Positions 1 through 10,401 of a stretch of DNA of 64,000 nt are shown here, piece by piece. Location: positions 16,569,840 through 16,633,839 of the forward strand of contig CM070628.1 in assembly GCA_036346255.1 (NCBI GenBank). Direction: 5' to 3'. Positions within the stretch are counted from its first letter, which is position 1; each line of letters begins with the position of its first letter. The translations under genes and the position numbers were made by a program. The notes below the pieces were generated by a model that saw only the letters and a program-made list of their open reading frames with translations, was not told the origin of the DNA and made no database searches. Origin of the DNA: Ampelocalamus luodianensis. Taxonomy: Eukaryota; Streptophyta; Magnoliopsida; Poales; Poaceae.

Positions 1-1
1 G

Positions 2-684
2 TGACTATTGGGATAGTCACTTCTAGGTTGTTTATCTTTCTCTTTTGTTATTATTACCTTTACTTGTTATTTCAACATTAAAAAAGCGAATTGCAAACTT
101 GCCTTCAAAGCGTATTATATTATTGCAAATGAAAATTGGCTTTATGCAAATGAAACATATGGCCTCCACCAAACAAGCTGCATGTAGCATATGAGCAGTG
201 CGTTAGTTCACACGTCGGTCTTGCGGGTACAAAGACAATCTTTGTACTCGGGTGCTTTGTTTAATGTTTTTGTTGCAGAGGAAGAAGGTGAGCCCTGGGT
301 CTCATACGTGAGTGTGTTGCCGCCGTGGGTGGCGACTAGGCTTGGCGGTCCGGTCAGATGCCTTGTGGGTGAAGGCACACTAATTGGCTTTGTTTATAGC
401 CATCTTATGGCACTCTTGCTTCCGCTGTCTTCTTTCAGTTATTTTTGTATCTTGTGGCACATCGGCCTTGTATGCATAATAACTCTACTATTTGTTTATC
501 TTTCGTTTGGTAGTGTGTTGTTTGGACTCTATGTTTGGAATGGAGTTGATGCATACTTTTGTGGAATGTGTGTATACTGCTTCTGGGAAGTATACATATC
601 TCGAGACTCAGTTTATTTGATTTGTGATGCTAGGACCAGGTGGTTGGTTAAGCATTACAAGCCAAATAAACTGGGGTCCTCACA
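2..684 (+). repeat. 5' LTR of the gag-only gypsy-type element
   Basis: Near-identical to 2530-3220, differing by scattered substitutions and small indels. It starts TGACTATTGGG and ends GGGGTCCTCACA, so it has the TG...CA termini usual for LTRs. The window begins one base before it, so any extension upstream cannot be seen. The open frame across 191-853 is LTR sequence and not a gene. Confidence 0.8.
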
Positions 685-688
685 AAGT

Positions 689-700
689 TGGTATCAGAGC
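689..700 (+). other. Primer-binding site (initiator Met tRNA)
   Basis: TGGTATCAGAGC lies four bases after the 5' LTR. This is the standard plant initiator-tRNA primer site used to start minus-strand DNA synthesis in many gypsy and copia elements. It sets the element on the plus strand. Confidence 0.85.
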
Positions 701-1319
701 CATTCTGACCGTAGTAACCCAAGCATAGTCGTCTTTAGGATATTTTGGAAAGGCTTATTTTCAAATTATCAAAGGGTTTATAAAAACCTAGCGATTCTCG
801 TGTTTTACTCCTTATCTATCTTAGCCTTCTACTATCATCTTACTCTAATTTGAGTTTTAAAACTTGGTTTCTCTCTTTCCTTTCAAAAGATAGTTACTTA
901 TCAGGTGGGATTAGTTTTGGGAGAACCTTGGAAGATTAATCTAACTAAAACTTGTGGGAATAATAGGGTAAGATGTAAAGTGAGTAGTTATGTGTCCGAT
1001 TTTTCTTTGGTTGGACTTTACCGCTTTGTGTTTGTTTTGGGTGTCTTGGTGGTCGGGCTTTCTTCGTTAGATTTGTTGCTAAATTGTCTTAGTGAAACAG
1101 GATGGGTGAGAGGGCGCGTGGCGATCAGTGGCAGTGGTCATGATGAGGAGCTTCCCCTCCTCCGACCATGGTGAGGTTCTCGCTCGATCGAGCGAAACCG
1201 CATGGACCGACGCGCATCTTGGAGGTTATTGCTAGGAATACCTCCACTCCTGCCCGTGGTGGCGGACACGGACTCGCGGGGACTTGCGAGTTCCTCCGCT
1301 GCGCCGCCGACTTTCTCCC

Positions 1320-2045
1320 GCTCGAGGACCCTCGATGCGGATGATTGGTTGCGCATGGTTGAGCGAAAGCTCAACATAGCTCGATGCCACGCTGGGATAA
1401 GGCACTCTTCGCGCCCCACCGGCTTGAGGGCGCGGCACTCTCATGGTGGAAAACTATCTCGCCATGCGGCCCGCGCCATGTGGTCGCGTGGGAGGAGTTC
1501 AAATCAGCTTTACGTCGGGCCCACATCACGATGGCGATGAAGTGAAGAAGGAGTTCCTCGCGCTCAAGCAAGGGCGCAAATCTGTGTGAGTATCTCTACG
1601 AGTTTAATCACTTGGCTCGTTATGCTCGGGAGGTGGTCTCGACGAGGCTAGCAGAGAAGTTTATGGATGGCTTGTCCGAGGAGGCTGCAGGACAAGCTAT
1701 CTATTGTGGACTTTCTCGATTTTCGGGCCTTAGTGGATAAGGCCATTGTTGCAGAGCATAAGGCAAAGCGCGGCGAGTCATAGCGCAAATGGGAGGCGCA
1801 TCGGTCTACTCATACCACCTCATTCGTCCTCGGTGGAGCTAGCACCGAGGGCCGTTCTTTTGCTCCACCGCGCCGAGGCCATCGGCGCGATTCCTCGTCC
1901 ACCGCAGAGCGTGTTTCAGCCACGTGCGCTGCGATCAGCCAACAGAGCGGCCTCGCACCGGGCGCCGAGGTTACTTGTTTATTTGCCACAACAAGGGCCA
2001 CTCGCCAACGCTTGCCCTCGGAATGTTGCGGCAGCCTCGTCCTAA
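1320..2045 (+). pseudogene. Decayed gypsy gag fragment
   Basis: Read across frames, the translation gives pieces typical of plant gypsy gag. ADDWLRMVERKLNIARCH lies near 1336-1390. A stretch like FLALKQGRKSV followed by EYLYEFNHLARYAREVVSTRL lies near 1555-1650. A degraded zinc knuckle (FICHNKGH) lies near 1975-2003. The pieces occupy different frames, so several indels have accumulated and no Gag protein can be made. There is no sign of pol downstream. The lineage is probably chromovirus (Tekay/Del-like) by the gag wording, but this is an inference from short motifs. Confidence 0.7.
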
Positions 2046-2529
2046 TGGAGGACGCGGGCGGGAGTGGTCACCCACCGACGTAAGATCATCCGAAGGCCCG
2101 AGTGCGGCGTGGTCGAGTCAACCATCTTTGGTGAGGAGGCTCGGGGCGCGGATGTCGTGATGGGTACACTTCTTGTCAATTCTCGTCCCTGCGGTATTAT
2201 TTAATTACGGAGCATCGCATTCTTCTATTTCAAGATCATTTCTGCTGCTAGTGGTCTTCTTTGTGTTCCTTTGGGAATCCTTTGCTCATCCGCTCTCCGG
2301 GTCGGAAATGAGAGCCGATTCTGATGTCGGGATGTTCCTATCATAGTGTGCTTTGGCTTAAAGCGATGCGAGTGTGGGTGCGGTGGTACACCTGCAGGTT
2401 TAAAACTATTCGAATAGCCTCGTCCTAGGTGATGGACACGCTTGGGTAAGCTTATCAAGAGTTAGACTACAACATTTAAATTAAAACTTGATGGGTGGTA
2501 CGAATTTGGGATTCGTGCTATTGTTGGAG

Positions 2530-3220
2530 TGACTATTGGGATAGTCACTTCTAGGTTGTTTATCTTTCTCTTTTGTTATTATTACCTTTACTGTTATTTT
2601 AACATTAAAAAAAACGAATTGCAAACTTGCCTTCAAACTGTATTATATTATTGCAAATGAAAATTGGCTTTATGCAAATGAAACATATGGCCTCCACCAA
2701 ACAAGCCTGCATGTAGCATATGAACAGGTATGTTAGTTCACACGTCGGTCTTGCGGGTACAAAGACAATCTTTGTACTCAGGTGCTTTGCTTAATGTTTT
2801 TGTTGCAGAGGAAGAAGGTGAGCCCCAGGGGTCTCACTTCTGTGAGCTGTGTTGCCGCTTCGTGGGTGACGACTAGGCTTGGCGGTCCGGTCAGATGCCT
2901 TGTGGGTGAAGGCACACTGATTGGCTTTGTTTATAGCCATCTTATGACACTCTTGCTTCCGCTGTCTTCTTTCAGTTATTTTTGTATCTTGTGGCCTGTC
3001 GGCCTTTGTCTGTAATAACTCTACTATTTGTTTATCTTCCGTTTGGTAGTGTGTTGTTTGGACTCTATGTTTGGAATGGAGTTGATGCATACTTTTGTGG
3101 AAGGTGTGTATACTGCTTCTGGGAAGTATACATATCTCGAGACTCAGTTTATTTGATTTGTGATGCTAGGACCAGGTGGTTGGTTAAGCATTACAAGCCA
3201 AATAAACTGGGGTCCTCACA
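2530..3220 (+). repeat. 3' LTR of the gag-only gypsy-type element
   Basis: Direct copy of 2-684 with the same terminal bases, followed by GTAAG. The copy has small indels relative to the first, for example a longer A-run near 2610 and changes around 2823-2870. This indicates that the insertion is not very recent. Confidence 0.8.
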
Positions 3221-3371
3221 GTAAGGTTTCCAATGGTAGAAGATCTCGGGTGGGAGCGCGTAGTTCAACATGTATTTCTGCACGATGAATGCCCTATCGT
3301 ACTTGTCCTAGCCGTTGATTCATTGGAAGAAAAAACAATGCTCCCCCGGCTACCATTATGCACGAATGAAG

Positions 3372-3650
3372 TTAACGATATGTGAAATGCAACGTACAAT
3401 GGGAAAAATCTATGTGTGTGTGAGATTCGCTTACATGGATATCCGAGCACATGTAGTACGCCCGAACGGCGGTCACTGGGTGTGTGCATTGAATGATATG
3501 TGCTGAGTTACCGTAGTCGCATTGCGGGTGAGGAAACTCTGGTGGCACAAGCGCATCCTTCATCGAATGATCCAGGTAGGTTCCCATCTTCCCGGCAAGA
3601 CACTTCCGCTTCCGCAGTACCTCCCCATAGTCAGACATCTCCAAGCCCAA
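3372..3650 (-). pseudogene. Fragment of a GRF-type zinc-finger transposon protein
   Basis: A 92-codon minus-strand frame contains PPEFPHPQCDYGNSAH followed by THPVTAVRAYYMCSDIH. This resembles the CxCG...(G/A)RxYYxC pattern of GRF-type zinc fingers common in grass transposon-derived proteins. The second Cys of the usual CxCG is replaced (CDYG), so the finger is probably dead. Homologous-looking sequence seems to continue out of frame towards 3230. No start or stop context supports an intact gene. It sits directly against the end of the 3' LTR at 3220, so the LTR element may have inserted into this older transposon. Confidence 0.45.
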
Positions 3651-3699
3651 AGCATTGAAGTCTTCTAGCTCTCTTCTCCCTCCTTTCTCTTTGTTGTGT

Positions 3700-4490
3700 G
3701 AAACTAGTTACAGTGAAGTGTTTACTGTGATGGTGGAGTGTATCCCACTTTTATAAGTGGTTAGGGTGTAACGTTGAGAGAGGTAAATAATGGTGAATGG
3801 CAGGGTGTGGTCACTCCAGTCTAAAAAGGTGGTGTGGCAGGGTGTGGTCACTTCGGTCTGAAAAGGTAGGAAGGCTGGTGAGTAATGTCTAATCACTGAG
3901 AAAAGCTGGTTCGGGTAGTTGTTTCGGTCTGAAAAGGTGGCATGGCAGGGTGTGATCAATTTGGTCTGAAAAGGCGACGTGGCAGAGTGTGTGTCATTTC
4001 GGTCTGGAAAGGTGGGATGGCTGATGAGTGATATCTACTCACTGAGAAAAGCCGATTCGGGTTATCGTTTCGGTCTAAAAAGGTGGTGTGGCAGTGTGTG
4101 GTCATGTAGGTCTAAAAAGGTGGGATGGCTGGTGAGTGATGTCTACTCACTGAGAAAAGCTGGTATGGGTTGTCTTTTTATTCTGAAAAGGTGGCATGAC
4201 ATGGTGTGGTCAATTCAGTCTAAAAAGGTGGCGTGACAGGGTGTGGTTATTTCGGTCTGAAAAGGTAGGATGGATGGTGAGTGATGTCTACTCACTGAGA
4301 AAAGTCGGTTCGGGTTGTCGTTTCGGTCTAAAAAGGTGGTGTGGTAGTGTGTGGTCATTTCGGTTTGAAAATATGGGATGGTGGTGAGTGACGTCTACTC
4401 ACTGAGAAAAGTCGATTCGGGTTGTCGTTTCGGTCTAAAAAGGTGGCATGGAAGGATGTGGTCATTTCGGTCTGAAAATACGCTAAAGGC
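3700..4490. repeat. Higher-order minisatellite, five long units
   Basis: The phrase GGTCTRAAAAGGTGG recurs throughout. A longer marker containing GTGAGTGATGTCTACTCAC then TGAGAAAAG occurs five times, near 3876, 4023, 4131, 4276 and 4383. The spacings alternate at about 147, 108, 145 and 107 bp because every second unit carries one extra subunit of about 38 bp. The marker contains the inverted pair GTGAGT...ACTCAC and can form a short hairpin. The long open frames here (3979-4387) are a by-product of the repeat length and not genes. Confidence 0.85.
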
Positions 4491-4620
4491 TAGAACGAAT
4501 GTACAATGTAATATTCTATTATTCTAATGTGAATTGAACCTGGCTTGATAGCTTAATTTCATTATGGTATTGTAATGTTTTGGTATTGTGATGTGAATTT
4601 AACATGGCTTTATAACTTAG

Positions 4621-5336
4621 TGACGGGGATTAAAACCTCTATGTATTATTATTAATACATAACAGACCATACGTCTTCATGGTCGTAACCCCTGAGGTGC
4701 ACGACCTCACTGGTCGTAGAGGTTCCAAAGGTTACATAATGGGTACCCTGGTCGGACGAAGGCCTAAGCCTAGCTCCACCGAGAGGCGCTCAGTAAAATG
4801 TATGAGCGATACTTGGGCGATTCGGATATATTTTCTACCGTGTGATGAATGGAGCACGTGCATGTTCCATACCATACGATGTTTCTTATCCAGAAGCACT
4901 AACGAACAACCACCATGCGGTTATATGTCTCATAGACATATAACCACCGAACGGTCGATTCCTTATCAACCGTAACCTGACTTCGACCAGTCGCAATGCT
5001 TCACATTAGATGTCTTCTCCAGAAGTAACTGTCACCTCTTCAAGGGCTATTTAAAGATGAAGCATGGACGGAGCAGGAAAGGAGACTCAGACAAAGACAG
5101 ACAGAGATAGAGCCATCAGACTAAAGCACAAGTCTTAGATTCGTGTTGTAAATCTGATATTGTAAAAGAACAAGGAGTGTTCTCAGTGTATATAGGCGTA
5201 GTTCATCATCTAGTCAGGAGGCATCCCCTGTAAAACCCAGTCCATTCTAATAAAAGAGTAGTCCCATTATTACCCTAGATTTTCCACGTCACTTTCTCCT
5301 TTTCTTTTCGTAAGATCGACGTCTTGATCGTCGACA
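4621..5336 (+). repeat. 5' LTR of the Tat element
   Basis: Starts TGACGGGGATT and ends GATCGTCGACA. It carries the element promoter and polyadenylation signals. A TATA-like TATTTAAA lies at 5048-5055 and AATAAA at 5249-5254, giving a plausible U3-R-U5 order. It differs from the 3' LTR by many substitutions and a local cluster of indels at 4778-4830. Confidence 0.93.
5048..5055 (+). promoter_or_regulatory. Candidate TATA box of the Tat element LTR
   Basis: TATTTAAA is conserved in the matching place of the 3' LTR (near 16907). It stands about 200 bp upstream of a conserved AATAAA. This spacing suits an LTR promoter with a short R region. There is no direct evidence of transcription. Confidence 0.45.
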
Positions 5337-5338
5337 AC

Positions 5339-5355
5339 TGGCGCCGTCCGTGGGG
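5339..5355 (+). other. Primer-binding site of the Tat element
   Basis: TGGCGCCGTCCGTGGGG begins two bases after the LTR end. TGGCGCC(G/A)TC(T/C)GTGGG is the usual primer site of Tat-lineage grass elements, and it differs from the initiator-Met site of the other elements in this window. Confidence 0.85.
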
Positions 5356-5363
5356 AACACGGC

Positions 5364-5999
5364 GTGGAATCTTGGAAGAATTACTCTGCTCATCAAATCT
5401 TTGTCCATTCCCCGTTTGTGATCGCAAATGCGGTTATGGTGGGAAGTTGGGATGAAGAAAACTGGTTCGACTTGGCGGACTACGCCAACCTCGACATGGA
5501 TGCATGCATACGCGCCATGGAGGAAAACGGAATCTCTTCATCATCCTCCTCCGCCGGTTCGCCCATCGTTGAAATCGGCGAAGTCGACCGGATGGATGAG
5601 GATACATCGCTACGATCAATGGGGGCTTCAGAGGAAGTGTTTCCGACCAGTTCGGAACACCCTAAAGCCTTGGCAAGCCCGGACATTTCGATCGGCAAAA
5701 AAGGTGACAAAAATTCAACACCGCAATTCGAGGTTCAATATACCGTTGATGCGATCATGGTTGATAGGTACTCACCGATGGCTTCTAGCAATTCTAGGAG
5801 CCAACCGACACCTGGTGACGGTGTCAATGAAACCTCCATTGGTCATAAACCAAGTGGGGATGATAAGGCTCAGCATTCGATCGGCAATTCGACGGATCAG
5901 GTTGAGACCCTTCCGAAAACCTCAGGAAGTGTTGATCACCGACTGCTCTCCGTCGTGAAAACTTCTCGCAGAAGCTCTGAAAGGCTCTCCATCGATTAG
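5364..5999 (+). pseudogene. N-terminal gag region of the Tat element
   Basis: A 211-codon frame begins 25 bases after the primer site. Its start is acidic and tryptophan-rich (SWDEENWFDLADYANLD), as seen at the N-terminus of the first ORF of RIRE2-like elements. It then becomes low-complexity Ser/Pro-rich sequence. It stops at 5997, and the same reading continues out of frame through 6000-6720. The protein is therefore split by indels. No enzymatic domain is expected here. Confidence 0.6.
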
Positions 6000-6677
6000 A
6001 CGGAAGCTCATCGGAGGATCACTGCTGGAAGCACAAGGTCAATGCGATCGGAGATACAGATCAAAATGTCGTGTACGGTCCTCCATACGTTGCCTCACCA
6101 CCACGTAATAATGGAGATGGTACGGGCGGTCAAGCACCAAATACCGGAGGTAACTGAACTGGTGGACGTCCATCAATTAATTCGCCTGATCCTGCCACAA
6201 CCAATGTAAGGGACCAGGCAAGACCGACCAGGAGATCGGGGGATTCAAGCCATCACACACCTTCTTATGGCAGAAATCCTCCAAGGCCTTCGGTAACAAT
6301 ACAAAACCTGCAGCGAGTTAGAGATATGCTAAATACTCCTGACCCTGCTTTGGTAGAGACTCCAGGTTTTGTCCAACTTGTAGGTCAAGTATCAGAGATT
6401 ATCCAACAGACAAAGCAGCGCACAGAAGCATATCAGGAACGAAGGCACTCACAAAGTCAGACCATGACTTCGTCTCAGCATTCTTCCCGAAGCAGGGGCC
6501 TGCATGGTCGTGTTGAGGATCAATTGATACCACGACCACCTCGACGATTCCGACCAACAAGTCATGAAGGGAGGAGACTGTTCCAGGAATCCTCACCCTC
6601 ACTTCGTCGAGAGGAGCAATCGCTTGGACCTGGTGATCTTCGACATCACCTAAACCGAGAAAGCGGTCGGGCGTTCG

Positions 6678-8504
6678 ATGCGTCCACGACCGAATCGGGA
6701 CACCGAGCACCCGATGCGGTCTAGAAATCGGTCTTCAACCGGTTATAATCCGGCACCTTTTCAAAGAAGGCATCACGAAACTATCACAGGCTGTCGAGCC
6801 TTCTCAACAGGGCTCCAGACTGTGCGTTGGCCAAATTGGTTCCGATCAGCCAATCTGGATAAGTTCAATGGGACCCAAAATCCTTTAGAATTTCTCCAGA
6901 TATATACCACCGCTATTAGAGCCGCTGGTGGTGATGAAAATGTAATGGCAAACTATCTTCCTACGGTATTAGAAGGATCAGCCCGATCGTGGTTGCTTAA
7001 CCTTCCGGTCGGGTCCGTGTATACTTGGGAGCAACTCTGCGACCTTTTGATTGTAAATTTCCAGGGTACGTATGATCGCCTTGGAAAGGAAGACGATCTC
7101 CATATAATACGGCAAAAATCTAACGAGACTCTCCGGCAGTACATCAAAAGATTTAGCCAGATTCCTAACTCAATACCGGATATTGCAGAATCTTCTGTTA
7201 TCCAAGCCTTCAAAGCGAGATTAAGAAATCGAAGGTTTACGGAGGATTTAGCTATACATCCCCCACGAACAACCATCGAGCTCTTCGACATGGCTGACAA
7301 GTACGCGACGGCCAGTGAAGCGGTCGAGTGGAACGAGGCCATTGATCGAAAAGATAAAATTCCACAATCTGGCTTAGATGGAATACAAAATAAGCAAAAG
7401 AAGACTCTCAAGAAAAGAAAGCATGACAGAACCAACGATAAGGAGGTTCTTGCTGCTCCTGAAAAATTTACCAAAGAAAGAAAGGATTATTCTGGTCATG
7501 GCAAAGCCAAGGCCCGACCAATGATTACAAGAAAAATAAAAAGTGGTGTCCTCTTCACCAGCAAGCAGGACATGACTTGCGCAATTGTCGCGCTTGGCAA
7601 AAGAAGCTGGAAGATTATTATGGGTAAAGGTCCACTCCCGTCGATAGAAGAGCTCGGGGAAACAAGCTCCAAGAAGGAGAAAGATGGTGACGAAGAAATG
7701 GAGTACCAAGAACCTCAGCACACTATCGATGTGATCTTCGGTGGATCCTCTTCGTACGAGTCCAGACGTCACCTGAAAGCCATGGAGCGAGAAGTCAACC
7801 TTACCGAACCTTCGATCGCCGTTAAACCTTCAAGGTGGTCGGAGACAACAATCTCCTTTAGCAAAGAAGATTGCCTTATTCCTTCGACTCGACCAGGTAG
7901 GTTTCCAATTATCGTTGAGCCTACTATTAATAACTGCAGGGTTAATCGGGTCTTGATAGATGGGGGTAGTTCTCTAAATATTTTATTTGCAAGTGCTTTG
8001 AAAGACATGCAGATTCCCAAATCCAAGGTAAAACCTGTGAAATATGCCTTCCATGGCATAGTTCCTAGATCTACCACCAAGCCAATGGGGCACTTGTCCC
8101 TACTGGTTACGTTCGGAAAACCCGACAACTTTCGGACAGAAAAAATTTCATTTGATGTGGTAAATTTTGAAACCGCATATAATGCAATCCTTGGTCGTCC
8201 AGCTTTAGCAAAATTCCTGATAGCCATGCATTACGGTTATCAGAGTTTGAAAATACCGAGACCAAAGGGTGTAATCACTGTCCGAGGTGATCAGAAAATA
8301 GCCTACGCATGCGATCAGAAATGTTTAGAACTGGTCGATGAACTTCCGACCAGGGGAACTAGCACCATCAACATGCAGGTCAAACACTTGAGACCAAATA
8401 TGACACCAAAACCTTCCGACCAGATAAACGAGGCACAACTCGACGAAAGCACTTCTCCAGAGGGTGCCAAGATGCTGGTCGGGGCAGGACTCAACCCTAA
8501 ATAG
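6678..8504 (+). pseudogene. Tat element gag core and aspartic protease
   Basis: This 608-codon frame carries the retrotransposon gag core at about residues 55-215 (FNGTQNPLEFLQIYTTAIR, LEGSARSWLLNLP, ETLRQYIKRFSQI). A CCHC-like knuckle (CPLHQQAGHDLRNC) is encoded at about 7549-7590 but in another frame, so two compensating shifts flank it. The protease lies at about residues 415-525, with LIDGGSSLNILF around the active-site Asp (near 7956). The D-G-G form instead of D-S/T-G is normal for this clade. The frame ends at a TAG (8502) just before the RT, where related elements read through, so this is probably a nonsense mutation. The Met start is the first ATG of the frame and is unlikely to be the native start. 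Confidence 0.8.
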
Positions 8505-10083
8505 AAAGAGTCGCTCGTCTCCTTCCTCCGAGCAAACCAGGACGTATTCGCCTGGCAGGCGTCCGATATGCCTGGAGTCCCCAGGGAGGTGATCGAGCAT
8601 ATGCTAGTTTTACAGCCTAACAAAAAACCGGTCAAGCAGAAGCTACGACGTTTCGCATCTGATCGGAAAGAAGCAATCCAGTCGGAGATTGACAAGCTTC
8701 TCAAATCTGGGTTCATTCGTGAGGTAGACCATCCAGAGTGGCTCGCCAATCCTGTAATGGTTAGAAAAGCCAATGGGAAATGACAAATGTGTATTGACTT
8801 TACAGATCTTAATAAAGCTTGTCCGAAGGATGACTTTCCCCTTCCTCGCATCGATCAACTTGTAGACTCTACTTCCGGGTGTGAGTTATTAAGTTTTTTA
8901 GATGCTTACTCAGGGTACCACCAGATTAATATGAGTAAAGAAGATAAAGAGAAAACTTCCTTCATCACTCCATATGGTACTTACTGTTATGTAAAGATGT
9001 CATTTGGTCTCAAAAATGCTGGTGTAACATTCCAAAGATTGATGCAAAAAACCTTTAGTTCACAGATAGGTCGGAATCTTGAAGCCTAGTCGATGATCTG
9101 GTCGTAAAGAGCATCAACACCGACGATCATATTCTAGATCTACAAGAGACTTTCAATAACTTAAGACGTCATAACCTTAAGTTAAATCCAGAGAAATGTG
9201 TGTTAAGAGTTTCGTCGGGAAAGCTTCTCGGATTCCTAGTTTCGGCTAGGGGCATTTTAGCAAACCCACCAAAAATCGCCGCCATCGATGTTATGCGCGC
9301 TCCAACCACAAAGAAGGAAGTTCAGAAACTAACCGGCTGTATGGCAGCACTAAGTCGTTTCACAGCACGGTTAGGCGAAAAAGGACTACCTTTCTTTAAG
9401 CTTCTCCGGAAACATGAAAGTTTCGAATAGACTAAAGAGGCAAGCAACGCCTTCGAAGAACTAAAACGGTACCTTACGAGTCCCCTAATCTTAGTTTCTC
9501 CAAGATTGGAAGAGACATTGCTAATTTACGTGGCTGCAACGCCACAAATGGTTAGTGGTGTACTGGTATAGAACGAGACCATGTTCAACGATCGATATAT
9601 TACGTAAGCGAAGTCTTACAGAGACCAAAAGAAAGGTATCTACAGGTACAAAAACTGCTCTATGATCTCCTTATAGCTTCAAGGAAACTAAGGCATTATT
9701 TTTAGGCCCACAAAGTGGTCGTACCAACTTGATATCCTCTTGGTCAAGTCCTAGGAAACAAGGAGTCATCAGGACGAATAGCAAAATGGGCGGTTGAGGT
9801 TGGGGCGTTCGATCTCTATTTTATCCCACGAACAGCAATCAAGTCACAGGCAATAGCAGAATTCATTGCCGAATGGACAAACCCTGAACCCACCCAAGGG
9901 CCCGAGTACGAGCACCACGATGAGTGGACAATGTACTTCGACGGTTCCTTGATGCTACGCGGCTCGGGGGTTGGGGTCGTCTTGATTTCCCCTACTGGCG
10001 AACAAATAAAGTACGCCATTCAGTTAAACTTTCCTGCTACTAACAATGTGGCGAGAATCGAAGGTTTCTTTGGTAGGACTTGA
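8505..10083 (+). pseudogene. Tat element reverse transcriptase and RNase H, disrupted
   Basis: RT motifs are clear. They include REVDHPEWLANPVMVRKANG (near 8720-8780), CIDFTDLNKACPKDDFPLPR, FLDAYSGYHQI (first catalytic Asp near 8901) and SFGLKNAGVTFQRLM. The catalytic box that should read Y/F-VDD is broken. VDDLVVKS is encoded from about 9090, but one base is missing immediately upstream, so the two RT halves are in different frames. Further stops occur at 8781 (TGA where Trp is expected), 9428 and near 9570. An RNase H of the archaeal-like type typical of Tat elements is visible at about 9926-10065 (MYFDGSLMLRGSGVGVVLI). No active enzyme can be produced. Confidence 0.85.
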
Positions 10084-10401
10084 GCTTGCTCGTTCGCTCG
10101 GATTAGATTGCTATTGAAGGCGATTCTTAACTAGTAGCGAATCAAGTCGGAAAGAGTATCAATGCTCTAGTACCAAGATGTCATCATATCTCGCGGAATA
10201 CGAAACTCAAAAGCATTTTTTGGTTTTGGATCCAACACAATCCTAGAAAGGAAAACTTTCCGCGCACCGATTGGCGGATGGCTTCCACAAGGACATCCGT
10301 CTCGCCTGAGTTTTCTCGAGAAACTCGATTCACCCTCGGTAGTCGAGCCTTCCGAGGACATAGATGTTCGCAAGGAGGTTGCACACCTTGATTCTGCAAA
10401 C

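Larger units (their letters stand above)
1..3220 (+). mobile_element. Non-autonomous gypsy-type LTR retrotransposon, gag remnant only
   Basis: Two direct repeats of about 690 bp (2-684 and 2530-3220) flank a 1.8 kb interior. A sequence complementary to the 3' end of initiator Met tRNA (TGGTATCAGAGCC, from 689) follows the first repeat, which fixes the plus orientation. The interior carries only broken gag-like sequence with no protease, reverse transcriptase or integrase, so mobility would have depended on another element. The five bases after the second repeat are GTAAG. Only one base before the first repeat lies in the window, and it is a G, which fits a GTAAG target duplication. No clear polypurine tract precedes the 3' repeat, so the true LTR start may lie further upstream than given. 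Confidence 0.8.

Noticed and set aside
191..853. 220-codon frame near the window start
   Set aside because: It lies in the 5' LTR and primer region; the hydrophobic translation is a result of T-rich LTR sequence.
3979..4387. Repetitive open frames in the minisatellite
   Set aside because: Stop-free because the repeat unit is stop-free in these frames; there is no start context or domain.
3700..4490. CRISPR-like regular repeat
   Set aside because: Repeats are degenerate with related, not unique, intervening text, and the genome is a plant.
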